64,000 nucleotides of DNA from Micromonospora zingiberis (GCF_004331455.1 NZ_SJJR01000014.1:95759-159758), one strand, 5' to 3'; shown: positions 17,158-25,813, numbered from the stretch's first letter. Program-made: numbers and translations. The notes: generated by a model from the letters alone, not told the origin.

Positions 17158-17376
17158 CTAACAGCCCTCAGTGGAGTAGATGGTCCATGCGTTGCAGTTC
17201 ACGGGCCGGCTTGGCCCGTAGTAGCAGCACCGCCGGATCCAGCGGTACCGCACGTTGTTGAGGGTCATACACCTGAACTCGTTCCAGCAGTCGATGGCCT
17301 GGACGTCGGCACGAGGCACAACAACCTCAAGCATCCGGTCAGCTACCGCTTGCACTCGTCGGATGACGCTATCCAT
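17158..17376 (-). CDS. Six-cysteine peptide precursor with a C-C-CC-C-C framework
   Basis: A 72-residue ORF, first gene of the operon, with a near-perfect ribosome binding site (GGAGG, 4 bases, ATG). Residues 1-27 form a charged Cys-free leader (MDSVIRRVQAVADRMLEV then VVPRADVQA) without a Sec-type hydrophobic core. All six Cys lie in residues 28-72: Cys30, 36, 50, 51, 61 and 72, ending exactly in Cys. Spacings are 5, 13, 0, 9 and 10. The order C-C-CC-C-C is that of inhibitor-cystine-knot peptides, but a knot is not shown by this alone. The core is rich in Arg, Tyr and Trp. MauE, MauD, an ABC exporter and S26 peptidase follow. I recognise no homologue; a secreted disulfide mini-protein (bacteriocin, toxin or signal) is inferred. 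Confidence 0.75.
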   Translation of the reverse strand: MDSVIRRVQAVADRMLEVVVPRADVQAIDCWNEFRCMTLNNVRYRWIRRCCYYGPSRPVNCNAWTIYSTEGC

Positions 17377-17478
17377 GTTTCCTCCGATTCATCCGCAACT
17401 GTGACCTTGTCAGCTGACCTGTGATCTTCAGGGGCGCGGCGGCGGGCCCAAGGACATCGAGCGGGTTTCAGCGCCATG

Positions 17479-17785
17479 TCACAGCCAGGCCAACGGGATC
17501 TCTCCCATGGGCCGATCTGACGGTAGGACGATACGGTGGGATCCGTACAACCCCCGCACAATCGGCGTATAGGCCAAGGCGTGGCCAGCCCGGGCCGCGA
17601 GCACCACATCGGGCACCCCGGCGGTACCGAAGTTAGGCAGGCGTGCCGAGCGTCGTAGGGCCGGACCTTCCGTACCCCGACCTTCGACACCAGCTCGTGT
17701 ACCCGACGGCGTAGCCAGTCGGTGCGTTGCGGCTGGCCGAGTTCGTCGACCAGGACATAGCCGGTGTTGGTGTACGTCAAGCGAA
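17479..17785 (-). pseudogene. C-terminal remnant of a phage-type tyrosine integrase
   Basis: One minus frame reads TNTGYVLVDELGQPQRTDWL and then VRKVRPYDARHACLT (about 17785-17631), the catalytic-domain core with the R-H box. A one-base frameshift moves homology to another frame: GTAGVPDVVLAARAGHALAY and then a LYGSH segment at the position of the nucleophilic Tyr region. This is the signature of actinobacterial site-specific integrases, without the N-terminal two thirds. It lies just upstream of the peptide operon and, with the transposase remnant at 13279, suggests that the operon arrived on an element. Confidence 0.75.
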
Positions 17786-18076
17786 GGGGCGAGCTGAGGA
17801 GCCCGGCCGGGTGGCAACGGCCTTGGCGGTAACGGCTGGTCACGCTGGCGGCAATCGTTGCCGGCTACATCGCTGACGCTGCTGACGAACATTCGGCGGC
17901 TTCTGCCGCCCGGCGCTGACCTTCTCAGAGATGTCGAGGCGGCGGCGTGCATGGCGAAGAGACTGGCCTACCTCCAACCCGAACGGATCCTCAGCACTCC
18001 GGGTCACGGCGGCGGCAACAGGGTCAACGCAACCAGTGCACCGCCACCCCGCGCGTCGAATACGGACGTTCCAGGG

Positions 18077-19141
18077 TCATGAAGTCCGATTCGCCTTCTG
18101 GGTGGGGGATATGAGGAACTTCTGGTCGTCGGTCCCGGAGCAGGGCGTTTGCACCACCTCGGCGCCGATGTTCACCTCAGCCGGACCGCCAAGTAGCCCG
18201 ATACACAGCCCACTGTGGACTGGACGCAGGCGGTAGTTGTTCCCGGTCGAGTCGTCAACCGGATCCAGCAGGTAACGCTGATGGCTGGCTCCGACGCAGT
18301 CCGACGGGGCCAACAGCGCGCCGTCGCCGGTGAACGCGTCATCCACGGTCAGGCACCCGGCACCTTCCGTCGGGTGGTGCCACTGAAGCTCGTACACATC
18401 GGCACCGACTTCTCGAAGGTAGGTGTCCGGGGACACCTTGTCGCATGGCCTCTGCACCGCCAGTGGCCGATCGGTGCGGCCATTGCGCTCCCGGCCCTCG
18501 CCCAGGCACAGGCTGCGGTCGTCAATGTGGGCGGGCCGAACCAGATACCAACCGTCGATCGGGTGGGTGGTATTGGTGGGGACTCCCGACTCTTGCTCCC
18601 TGTCCCAGATCAGCGCTGCGGTCAGCGCGATCACGAGTGTCGCGACGACCGTGATCGCCGCCACCAGCAGCCAGCGTCGGTTGGCCGGCGCTGCCGGGTC
18701 CACCGGCCGTGTCCGAGGCACCGTCTCCGACTCAGTCGACGACGGCTCCGTGCTGGATGCCGCACCGGTCGCCTCGGCCCTAATGGGGGATGCCGTCGGC
18801 TCTGGCCCGACGGACCCGGCTGCGATGCGGTTGCGCGCGGCGACCCATCGCGCCGTCGTGGCGCCATCCAGACCGCAGGCCCGGGCGAATGCCGCCACCA
18901 CCTGCTGCCGGGGCAGCGTCGTGCGTCCCAACGCGGCGGCGATCGTACTCGAGGGAAGGACCTCTCCGGCGGCGGCCGCATTACCCGCGATTTGCCGGTA
19001 CGTCAGCCCTGACCACTCTCGCAGTGCCCTCAGCGCGGCGACGAACTCGGCGGAGGTGGCTGCGTCGTCAGGGCTGGGTGGACTCATCTCCACATCGGGC
19101 CTTCGGCTCCTCGGCATCGGGATCGCAATCCTGGATGTCAT
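18077..19141 (-). CDS. HTH protein with membrane anchor and ricin-like extracellular domain
   Basis: A protein of about 354 residues. The N-terminal helix-turn-helix region (LREWSGLTYRQIAGNAAAAG) is an XRE/Cro-like fold common in actinomycete membrane-tethered proteins. A Ser/Thr/Pro-rich linker and one membrane helix (WLLVAAITVVATLVIALTA) follow. A C-terminal extracellular region of about 150 residues has paired Cys and ricin-type repeats (GLCIGLLGG and related). It may sense carbohydrate or cell-wall material and regulate in the cytoplasm (inference). The start is uncertain: ATG at 19141 was chosen over a TTG at 19201; later ATGs at 19117 and 19087 are possible. It is the last of three minus-strand genes with carbohydrate-related domains. 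Confidence 0.72.
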   Translation of the reverse strand: MTSRIAIPMPRSRRPDVEMSPPSPDDAATSAEFVAALRALREWSGLTYRQIAGNAAAAGEVLPSSTIAAALGRTTLPRQQVVAAFARACGLDGATTARWVAARNRIAAGSVGPEPTASPIRAEATGAASSTEPSSTESETVPRTRPVDPAAPANRRWLLVAAITVVATLVIALTAALIWDREQESGVPTNTTHPIDGWYLVRPAHIDDRSLCLGEGRERNGRTDRPLAVQRPCDKVSPDTYLREVGADVYELQWHHPTEGAGCLTVDDAFTGDGALLAPSDCVGASHQRYLLDPVDDSTGNNYRLRPVHSGLCIGLLGGPAEVNIGAEVVQTPCSGTDDQKFLISPTQKANRTS

Positions 19142-19316
19142 CGAGGACTCTAGCCGATGGTCGCCTTCCCGTGGGTCAGTCAGGCGGCGGCCTTCCAGCA
19201 AGGGCGGCCCCTCGCCAACGTCACTCCTGGCGAGGGGCCGCCGCGGCGACCTGAGGCGTGATCGGAAGCTTCTTCCCGACCGGGCGCCCGGCCATCCTGA
19301 TCACCCCACCCAGGGT

Positions 19317-20228
19317 CTATCGCACCAGTTCGCTGCACTCGATCGGAGCGCCGCTCAACGTGGCGTCGTAGCACACCTGGAATCTCCGACTAGGACCCCG
19401 ACCGTACATCTGGGTCCAGCCGGTCGCACCCGCACTGAGGGGTTTTGATGAGTAACTGTCGTGGTACACGTTGCTCAAGAATCGCTGCAGGACGACCGTT
19501 CTGCTGATCTGGACTCCCGGGGCGGCTGTCATTCGACCCCAAACGGACTCACACTTAGGTGAATAGACCATGGTGACCCGACTGCCTGCGACAGTGAAGT
19601 CAACTCGAACGATCGTGCCGAAATCGCATCCCATGACCACCGGGCTATGTCCCGTACAGTTGTCCGCGTAACAGCCAGCGCTATAGACCCGCTGAGCGTT
19701 GGTTTGATTGCAGTCCCAGATCTGCAGAATCTGCCCGGTCGAGAAGTTGCTGTACGGGACATCGACACAGTATCGGTTGTCACTATGCGTGACCAAGGAA
19801 AAGGCGTGGCCGGAGTGGAGACCCTCGAACCAGCGTTGGGACGCGGACCCGTTGCAGTTGTTGACCCTGAGGGTTGCTCCGGCGGCTCGTTCGCCGTTGA
19901 AGTCGAGGCAGAGCCAACGGTTATATGCGGGGTGAAGGTAGAAACCACCTTGGTCGGCCGACTCCTGCACCCAGACCTGGGTCGGCTCGCTGTTGGAATC
20001 CCACAGGTGGACAGGCGTCCCATGTCCACCCCCGTACTGCACGTCCAAGCGCAGTATCGTCGGTGTACCCGCCGCTCCGGCGAACAGCCCACGCCGGCTC
20101 CAGTCTGACGGGAACGTCAGATCCCATTCGGCTGCGGAGGCGGTGGATGGCGTCACCGCCAGGCCGGTGACCACCGTGGCGACTACTAGCGTGAGCACTG
20201 CCACGACTCTTCGGAAGGCTTCGAACAC
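19317..20228 (-). CDS. Secreted ricin-type lectin with a DUF2690-like C-terminal domain
   Basis: A 303-residue protein. The GTG at 20228 was chosen because AGGAGAG lies 6 bases upstream and it yields a clean signal peptide ending ASAAEW. A beta-trefoil lectin-like region follows (repeats QVWVQESA, SQRWFEG, QILQIWDCN). The C-terminal Cys-containing domain has the VTMVYSPKCESVWGRM pattern of DUF2690. Likely secreted and binding polysaccharide or glycans at the cell surface; catalytic residues are not evident. It lies between a lysozyme/SGNH protein and a membrane HTH-lectin protein, all on the same strand. Confidence 0.75.
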   Translation of the reverse strand: MFEAFRRVVAVLTLVVATVVTGLAVTPSTASAAEWDLTFPSDWSRRGLFAGAAGTPTILRLDVQYGGGHGTPVHLWDSNSEPTQVWVQESADQGGFYLHPAYNRWLCLDFNGERAAGATLRVNNCNGSASQRWFEGLHSGHAFSLVTHSDNRYCVDVPYSNFSTGQILQIWDCNQTNAQRVYSAGCYADNCTGHSPVVMGCDFGTIVRVDFTVAGSRVTMVYSPKCESVWGRMTAAPGVQISRTVVLQRFLSNVYHDSYSSKPLSAGATGWTQMYGRGPSRRFQVCYDATLSGAPIECSELVR

Positions 20229-20346
20229 GACGCTCTCTCCTGTGGTTGATTGATCAGCAGACATAAATTTGACTGAGGACTTGACGCTGGCTCGATAATC
20301 ACCGGGATGGTCAGAATCTGTCGTGGATGGGGCGTCGGTGGCTAGG

Positions 20347-23300
20347 TCAGCAGACGTAGAAGGTGAACGGTGCCTGGGTGGGTGGGTCGGTGACGATCGG
20401 TATGGTCAGATAGCCGCCGCCGACCGTCACGGGTTGGCTACCATTCGCGGGACCGACATAGGTTCCGGTCGGTATGCTGCAGGTGCGATAGAATTGACGC
20501 AGCGCGTTGCCCTCGGCCATGTTCTCCGCCGCCGGGATCATCTTCAGCTTCGACGAGCTGGGTGACGCTCCGCCCTCGATGAAGTCCCATGCGGCGGCGA
20601 GCTCGCTGGAGTAGAAGGGATACTCGTCGCAATGGTGCCCGGTGGGCACGCGCGGCGTCTGGCAGGTGCTCTGAACATATGGCGCGTCGTCCATCCACGA
20701 CCGCTTCCGAACCTTCTTCATTTCCTTGTTATTAACAAAGTTGAGGTGGACCCAGGGCGGGTTGGCGACGAGCGCCTCCAGGTCGTTTATGGCGGCACCG
20801 GACGCGTCTCCGGTCGTGGGGAAAATCAGGGGAAGGTCCCTGCACGGGTCGCCGACGACTCCTCCATGGGCGCTGAGTTGCAGGCACGTCTCGGCGGCGT
20901 GGAGCGCCTGGGCGGCATCGACCAGCCATCGCTGGCCATCCGGCGTACGCGTGGCGACGTAGTCGAGGATCCGCTGCTGTACGGTCGCCGCCGTGCTCAC
21001 CCCGTTCAGTTGCTTGTTGACGATCGCGGCGAGTTGCTGTTGTCCTTCGGCGGTGGGATGGAAGCTGCCCCTGCCCGGCACCTCCTGGCCGCTTCCCGGC
21101 GAGGCGGTGGCGATGACGCCGTTGCTCCACTCGACGGTCATGAAGGAGCACGCCCAGTGGGCCACGCCCTCTCGCCAGGTCTGGGTCGAGTTGAGAAATC
21201 GGATTTTCACTCCGTCCTGCCGTACCTTCTCGACGGTGTTGGCAATGGTGATATTGAGCAGGTCGCCGAGGGTGTTGAGGAAATGCAGGGAGGTTTTTTC
21301 GATGCCGAGGCAGCCGCTCGACGCGGGCTTGTCGGGGAAGAGTTGCGGATATCCGAGGACGAAGATCTGGGCGTTGGGGGCCTTTGTGGCGATGGCGCGG
21401 TAGGTGGCTTCGAGGTGTTCTCCCAGCCAGTCCCGGATGACCTTCTTCCCGTACACGCTCAGTGCTTCTGGATCGACCCGGCCGTTGCCTCGGGTGAGTT
21501 TGTGCAACGGCGAGTAGCAGGAGTCCTGGGAGGCGATGCAGCTGCGCATGATTTCGGCGAACCGGGCGTCGTTGCCACCGATGGTGAGTGTCACAAGGGT
21601 GGTATCGACGTCGAGCCAACCCTGGTCGACCTGGATGGCTTCGCCGCTCTTCTGTGACCTCCGTCCCCAGGTACCACCGACGTCACCCCACACCGTGTGC
21701 CCCGCGACATCGCTGGGCGCGGGAGGGTCGTTGGCCGCGTCGAGGCTGACCTCCGGTGAGATCGCACCGGAGCAGGCGATGAAGCCGAACGAGGCGGCCC
21801 CCTCCGCGGCCTGCTGCGCGATGGTCTTGGTGTGGCCGGGCAGCTTCACCTGGGTGGGGTAGGCACCGGTCCTGGAGCGGTGGCAGTCGTTCACGTCGCC
21901 GTTGGAACGCTTGTAGTCACTGTTGGTGAAGTACGGCGGGATGCCTTCACCGGACGAGTAGGAGTCACCCATCGCCACGTAGTTGGCCAACGGTTTGGTG
22001 GTGGGAACGAACGCGACCGCGTCGAAGGCCACCGCGTCCTCGCCGTCACCATCGACGGTTTCGGTGCTCAGCCGCACCCGCGCGTCTCCGGCGAGCGGGA
22101 ACACACCGAGGTCGACCCAGGTGAGTGCCTGGACGGCCTGGTTCACGACCCGGTGGCGGGTCTGCCCGTTCCCGAGGTCGATGACATAGTCGGCCTGGCG
22201 GGTCCACGCACCCTGCTGCGGCAGGTGGACCATGATCCGGGTCCAACCGTGGATCGGCTGGTTGAGCGCCCAGGTGCCGGAGACCTTCTGTTTGCCGTCG
22301 CGCATGTCCCGGTGCCGGGTGTGCGCCATCCAGAAATGACCGCCGAACCCGCTGCCCAGCTGGTGGAAGTCCACCTTCGAAGGAAACAACCCGGCAGCGT
22401 CCATCGCGAAGTTCAGCGTGAAGGTGCCCGCCTGGGCGCCGGTACCCGGGCAGTTCGGGCGGATTGCCGGGACATCGGCCGGGACGTCGTCGATGACCAG
22501 CGCGCCGACGGGTAGACCGTCGCGGGTGCACCGTGGCGGGTAGGCGGTGCCGTCCTCCTGGTAGGCGTATCCCTCGTCGAAGCGGATGAACTCGTAGCCG
22601 CAGGTGTCAAGGCAGTTCGGCTTCCAGCTGACCGCCTTGTTGTACCAGCACTTGAGGTCGAACTTACCGGCGGCGTTCCGGTGGGCGCACGGACCCGGCG
22701 GTTGATCTTCGAGGCTGGGCGCGGTCGGTTGGTGCTGCGCGCCGGGTTCGCAGTTGTTGGTGGCATCGCAGAAGAGGTTGACCGGCGGCTTGACTCCGCG
22801 CCGGTTCACCGGCCCTGCGACGGGACCGCCGTTCCACTGCGCCGGGCGGAACTGCGCCACGAGTACGTTCGGGGCCTCCAACACCTCGTTGGGATGAGCC
22901 GCGAACCCCAGCACCTTCTCCTGGTAGGGCCAACGCTGCGGGTTGGCGGCGTCGGCGGGTGTCGAATCCATGAAGGGCAGCCGGTTCGCCGGGTAGATCG
23001 GGTTCGCCGGGTTGTTGATCCACCCCACACCCCAGGCGCCGTCGTTCTGGGCCGCCGCGCTCTGCGGATGGAACCCCGAGTTGTACGCCCACAACGCGAA
23101 GAACCAGTTCTCCAGGAACTTCGGTTGGCCGCCATGGATGATCAGACCGGCCCGCCGGGTCTCGTTCCACTTCTCCTGGATGATCGACATCCCGGCGGCG
23201 ATGTTGACGGCGAAGTCGAGCGCGACGGCACGCTGCGTCTGGTACGGCAGGGCAGGCCCGTCGCCGGGTCGTTCCCGACCAGCCAGCCGCATCCGGTCGG

Positions 23301-25062
23301 TGACCTGCATGACCCCGTACCCGCAGTCGGCGTCGGAGAAGTTCACGTCCCAGTCGTTTCCGGCGTCGTCGTCGTAGACCTGGCGGCCGTAGAAGTTTCC
23401 GATCAGCGGATTGCCGGTGACCCCCGGCGCGGTGTTGCTCGACGCCTGCCAGGTGTTCGACTCCTGGGCGGCGATCCCCAGCAGGATCTGCGCGGGTACG
23501 GCGCCGCCGCCGTCGAGCGGCACCGGTGGGAACAGACCCTGCGGCGTGTACGCGGGCATGCCGAGGTTCTTCCAGTTCGCCGGCCGCTGCACGGTGAGGG
23601 CGTTCATCACCGCCTGGTTCGCCGCCCACTCCACCTGGCGTGGCTTGGGCTGAAGCGCCTGGTTGCGCGGATCGTTACGGGGGCCCGAACAGGTCCTCTC
23701 CTCCTCGACCGGATTGCTCGGGGAGCCGGCTGCCGTGGTCAGGGACGGCTTGCGAGCGGTGGCTGGTTTCCCCTCGATCAGTGACGGGTGCATGTCCCGG
23801 CCGGCGGCCCCGGCCCGGTGGGTGCCGGGATCCACGGTGAACGCGGCCTGTCTGCCGGTGGTGGTGATCGTCATGGTCAATGCGACCGCACGGGCCGCCG
23901 AGGCGTCACCGCCGCCATCGGCTGTCCAGGAGTTGGCGACGATGGCCGCCTCGCCGAGGGTGGACACCTCGGCGCCCTTCGGCACGGGCAACAGGCGTAC
24001 CGGGCCAGCGGGACCCGCGTCGGCGGTACGCCGCGCCGCACCGGTGACGAACGTCCGTCCACCGGCGCCCGCAACCAGATCGATTTCGGTGAGCTTGCCC
24101 TGTGCGAGGGTGTGCAGTGGCCCGGCGGGACGCTGCTGACCGGCCCTGGCCCGGGTCACCGTCGTCGCCTCCACCCGCCGTACCGAAGCGACGTCGCCCT
24201 CTCGGTCGAGGAAGGACACACCCCCGTCCGAACCCGCGACCAGCCGGAACGGCACGCCGCTCGTGCCGACGACCGCCACCCGCCGGCCCGTACCGTCGAT
24301 GCGGATGAGCCGGTTGGCGTCGGCGGCGACGATCTGCCCGTCGGCCGACGGCACCGCCGAGGTCACCTGACCATCCAGGGTCAGCGGCCGGTCGGTCCTT
24401 CCGCTGGCCGCGTCCACCCGGATCAGTCGCGTCCGGGTGCCGGTGTCCCCGGTCGGGGCATCCGTCAGTGCCTGGGTCAACACGGCGCTCTCGCCGCCCC
24501 CGCACGCCGGGCTGAAGTAGGCCAGCGACGACAGCACCGGCAGCTTCACGACCGCCCCCGTGGTCAGGTCGACCACGGCGGTGAACGCCCCACGGTCGAA
24601 CAGGTCGGCCTCGTTGGTGAAGGTGCGTGGCGCGTACGCCACAACGAGACGCCGGCCGGAGCCGGTCACACACGCGTTCCCGATCCATCGGTCGGTGTCG
24701 AAGCCCGGCTCGGACAAGGTCGCCGCCGTTCGCCAGCGGTAGCCCTCCCGCGCGTCGGCCACCAAGACGTGTAGTCCGTCCGCGTCCCCGGAGGTGACCC
24801 AAGCCCGGTCGTTCGATGTCCGCCATGCCGGTCCCAGAATTGCGGCGCGCTTGCCCTGGGCCACCTCAGACGGGTCCGCCGCTACGGCAGCCGGGGTGTC
24901 GAGCGCCGGTGGTGGTGCCTTCGGATCCGCCTGTGCAGGTGCCGCGCGAATCAGGGCGGCGGTGGACAACATGACGATCGACGCCGTCAGCGCCCCCAGG
25001 ATTCGGCGCCACCCGGCACCGCGCGCCGCCATGGTCCGGGCTGCCAACGGCGTACGTCCCAT
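20347..25062 (-). CDS. Very large secreted protein: lysozyme-like domain, golvesin-like domain and SGNH hydrolase
   Basis: A 1571-residue protein. The signal peptide ends at about residue 46 (RAAPAQA). Residues 50-450 look like a beta-propeller of PQQ/WD-type strands. A transglycosylase-like region follows, with GIAAQESNTW (putative catalytic Glu about 533) and CGYGVMQVTDRM (about 577-588). A golvesin/carbohydrate-type beta domain lies at about 875-1025. The SGNH hydrolase has block I GDSYSSGEG (1032-1040), block III LTIGGNDARF (about 1160) and block V SFHPTAEG (His about 1336). The C-terminal 200 residues are not recognised. Combined peptidoglycan cleavage and ester hydrolysis outside the cell is inferred. 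It lies upstream of two lectin-domain genes on the same strand. Confidence 0.8.
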   Translation of the reverse strand: MGRTPLAARTMAARGAGWRRILGALTASIVMLSTAALIRAAPAQADPKAPPPALDTPAAVAADPSEVAQGKRAAILGPAWRTSNDRAWVTSGDADGLHVLVADAREGYRWRTAATLSEPGFDTDRWIGNACVTGSGRRLVVAYAPRTFTNEADLFDRGAFTAVVDLTTGAVVKLPVLSSLAYFSPACGGGESAVLTQALTDAPTGDTGTRTRLIRVDAASGRTDRPLTLDGQVTSAVPSADGQIVAADANRLIRIDGTGRRVAVVGTSGVPFRLVAGSDGGVSFLDREGDVASVRRVEATTVTRARAGQQRPAGPLHTLAQGKLTEIDLVAGAGGRTFVTGAARRTADAGPAGPVRLLPVPKGAEVSTLGEAAIVANSWTADGGGDASAARAVALTMTITTTGRQAAFTVDPGTHRAGAAGRDMHPSLIEGKPATARKPSLTTAAGSPSNPVEEERTCSGPRNDPRNQALQPKPRQVEWAANQAVMNALTVQRPANWKNLGMPAYTPQGLFPPVPLDGGGAVPAQILLGIAAQESNTWQASSNTAPGVTGNPLIGNFYGRQVYDDDAGNDWDVNFSDADCGYGVMQVTDRMRLAGRERPGDGPALPYQTQRAVALDFAVNIAAGMSIIQEKWNETRRAGLIIHGGQPKFLENWFFALWAYNSGFHPQSAAAQNDGAWGVGWINNPANPIYPANRLPFMDSTPADAANPQRWPYQEKVLGFAAHPNEVLEAPNVLVAQFRPAQWNGGPVAGPVNRRGVKPPVNLFCDATNNCEPGAQHQPTAPSLEDQPPGPCAHRNAAGKFDLKCWYNKAVSWKPNCLDTCGYEFIRFDEGYAYQEDGTAYPPRCTRDGLPVGALVIDDVPADVPAIRPNCPGTGAQAGTFTLNFAMDAAGLFPSKVDFHQLGSGFGGHFWMAHTRHRDMRDGKQKVSGTWALNQPIHGWTRIMVHLPQQGAWTRQADYVIDLGNGQTRHRVVNQAVQALTWVDLGVFPLAGDARVRLSTETVDGDGEDAVAFDAVAFVPTTKPLANYVAMGDSYSSGEGIPPYFTNSDYKRSNGDVNDCHRSRTGAYPTQVKLPGHTKTIAQQAAEGAASFGFIACSGAISPEVSLDAANDPPAPSDVAGHTVWGDVGGTWGRRSQKSGEAIQVDQGWLDVDTTLVTLTIGGNDARFAEIMRSCIASQDSCYSPLHKLTRGNGRVDPEALSVYGKKVIRDWLGEHLEATYRAIATKAPNAQIFVLGYPQLFPDKPASSGCLGIEKTSLHFLNTLGDLLNITIANTVEKVRQDGVKIRFLNSTQTWREGVAHWACSFMTVEWSNGVIATASPGSGQEVPGRGSFHPTAEGQQQLAAIVNKQLNGVSTAATVQQRILDYVATRTPDGQRWLVDAAQALHAAETCLQLSAHGGVVGDPCRDLPLIFPTTGDASGAAINDLEALVANPPWVHLNFVNNKEMKKVRKRSWMDDAPYVQSTCQTPRVPTGHHCDEYPFYSSELAAAWDFIEGGASPSSSKLKMIPAAENMAEGNALRQFYRTCSIPTGTYVGPANGSQPVTVGGGYLTIPIVTDPPTQAPFTFYVC

Positions 25063-25647
25063 ACGGATTCCTCCCTTGAAAGTGGTCCCCGATCGGGCTG
25101 TGGCGTCGGACGACCGTGTCCTGCCCGGCCCTCCAGGGGATCGGAGACATCGTCACGAGCCGGGCCGGACCGAGGGAAGTGATCGCCGGCGTCCCGGACA
25201 GGACAGCCCTGTCCATGCTGGTCAAGACATCGCTCGGACAGGATCCCGGACAGCCGGGATTGGTCGCTGGGCGCCCGCCGGGTCCGAAAGATCCCCGGCT
25301 GGTAGATCAAGTTCGGACGCTTGGCACGCGGCGAAGACACCGCGCAAGCTGATCCCACTACCTGGTCGACGCGGTGTTCATCTACCCGGCCCTGGCCGAG
25401 GCGTACAGGGTGGCCGCCTTGGACGCGGCGAGCAAGATCCGGAACATCACCCGAATCAACGGATAGCGCCCCGGCTGCGCCGGGGCGCGGCACCGTCGTC
25501 GCTGGTCGGGGCCGGTCACGTCGGGGTCCGCGCCGAGCCGGTTCCGGTACCGTCCCGGCGCCCGGCCGGCGGCCGTTGCGCCATGTGTTCTCGCCGTGAC
25601 ACGATCTCGCCCACGAGATCGTCATCGATCGATCGGGGAGGTGAACC
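25063..25647. other. Intergenic region with gene debris and the promoter of the aromatic peptide gene
   Basis: No intact gene is visible over 585 bases. A 36-codon remnant of a flavin disulfide reductase lies at 25356-25466. The segment between it and the peptide start must hold the promoter of the peptide/P450 unit, but I see no convincing -35/-10 pair. GGGGAGG at 25635-25641 is the ribosome binding site of the peptide gene. Confidence 0.5.
25356..25466 (+). pseudogene. C-terminal scrap of a pyridine nucleotide-disulfide oxidoreductase
   Basis: The frame reads HYLVDAVFIYPALAEAYRVA followed by ALDAASKI and a TAG stop. The VFxYPALAExYxxAALDA pattern is the dimerisation-domain end of mercuric-reductase/dihydrolipoamide-dehydrogenase-like flavoproteins. 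Nothing of the FAD or NAD domains precedes it. It is a decayed leftover. Confidence 0.5.
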
Positions 25648-25740
25648 ATGGCGCGGAAACTGCGTTACGCGGCGGCCTGGATGACCGGCCGCACGCGGGT
25701 CAGCGGGCGTTACCCGTACTGGTTCTACAACTACCAGTGA
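25648..25740 (+). CDS. 30-residue aromatic peptide, candidate P450-modified RiPP precursor
   Basis: A micro-ORF preceded by GGGGAGG 6 bases from the ATG. The leader is short and basic (MARKLRYAAAWMTGR, then TRVSG). The last ten residues, RYPYWFYNYQ, contain six aromatics: Tyr22, Tyr24, Trp25, Phe26, Tyr27 and Tyr29. The next gene on the strand is a cytochrome P450 starting 94 bases later, with a terminator-like hairpin between. A short precursor ending in a Tyr/Trp-rich core beside a single P450 is the architecture of biarylitide, cittilin and atropopeptide (tryptorubin-type) loci, where the P450 forms aryl-aryl or aryl-nitrogen cross-links. Translation and modification are inferred; the exact core YPYWFYNYQ is not one I recognise. 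Confidence 0.72.
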   Translation: MARKLRYAAAWMTGRTRVSGRYPYWFYNYQ

Positions 25741-25785
25741 GCCGTACCCGTCACCACGTCCGTCAGCGACCGTAGACGACACGCG

Positions 25786-25813
25786 CACAGGATCCCGGCC
25801 CCGGGGTCCTGTG
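25786..25813 (+). terminator. Terminator/attenuator between the aromatic peptide and the P450
   Basis: A 13-bp stem (25786-25798 with 25801-25813, one G-U pair) with a minimal loop is followed by the T-rich run TTCTTCTTCC. A partial terminator after a precursor gene lets precursor mRNA exceed enzyme mRNA. The hairpin overlaps the in-frame GTG at 25811, arguing against that codon as the P450 start. Confidence 0.6.

Noticed and set aside
17479..17785. Functional integrase
   Set aside because: The reading frame is broken within the catalytic domain, and the N-terminal two thirds are absent.
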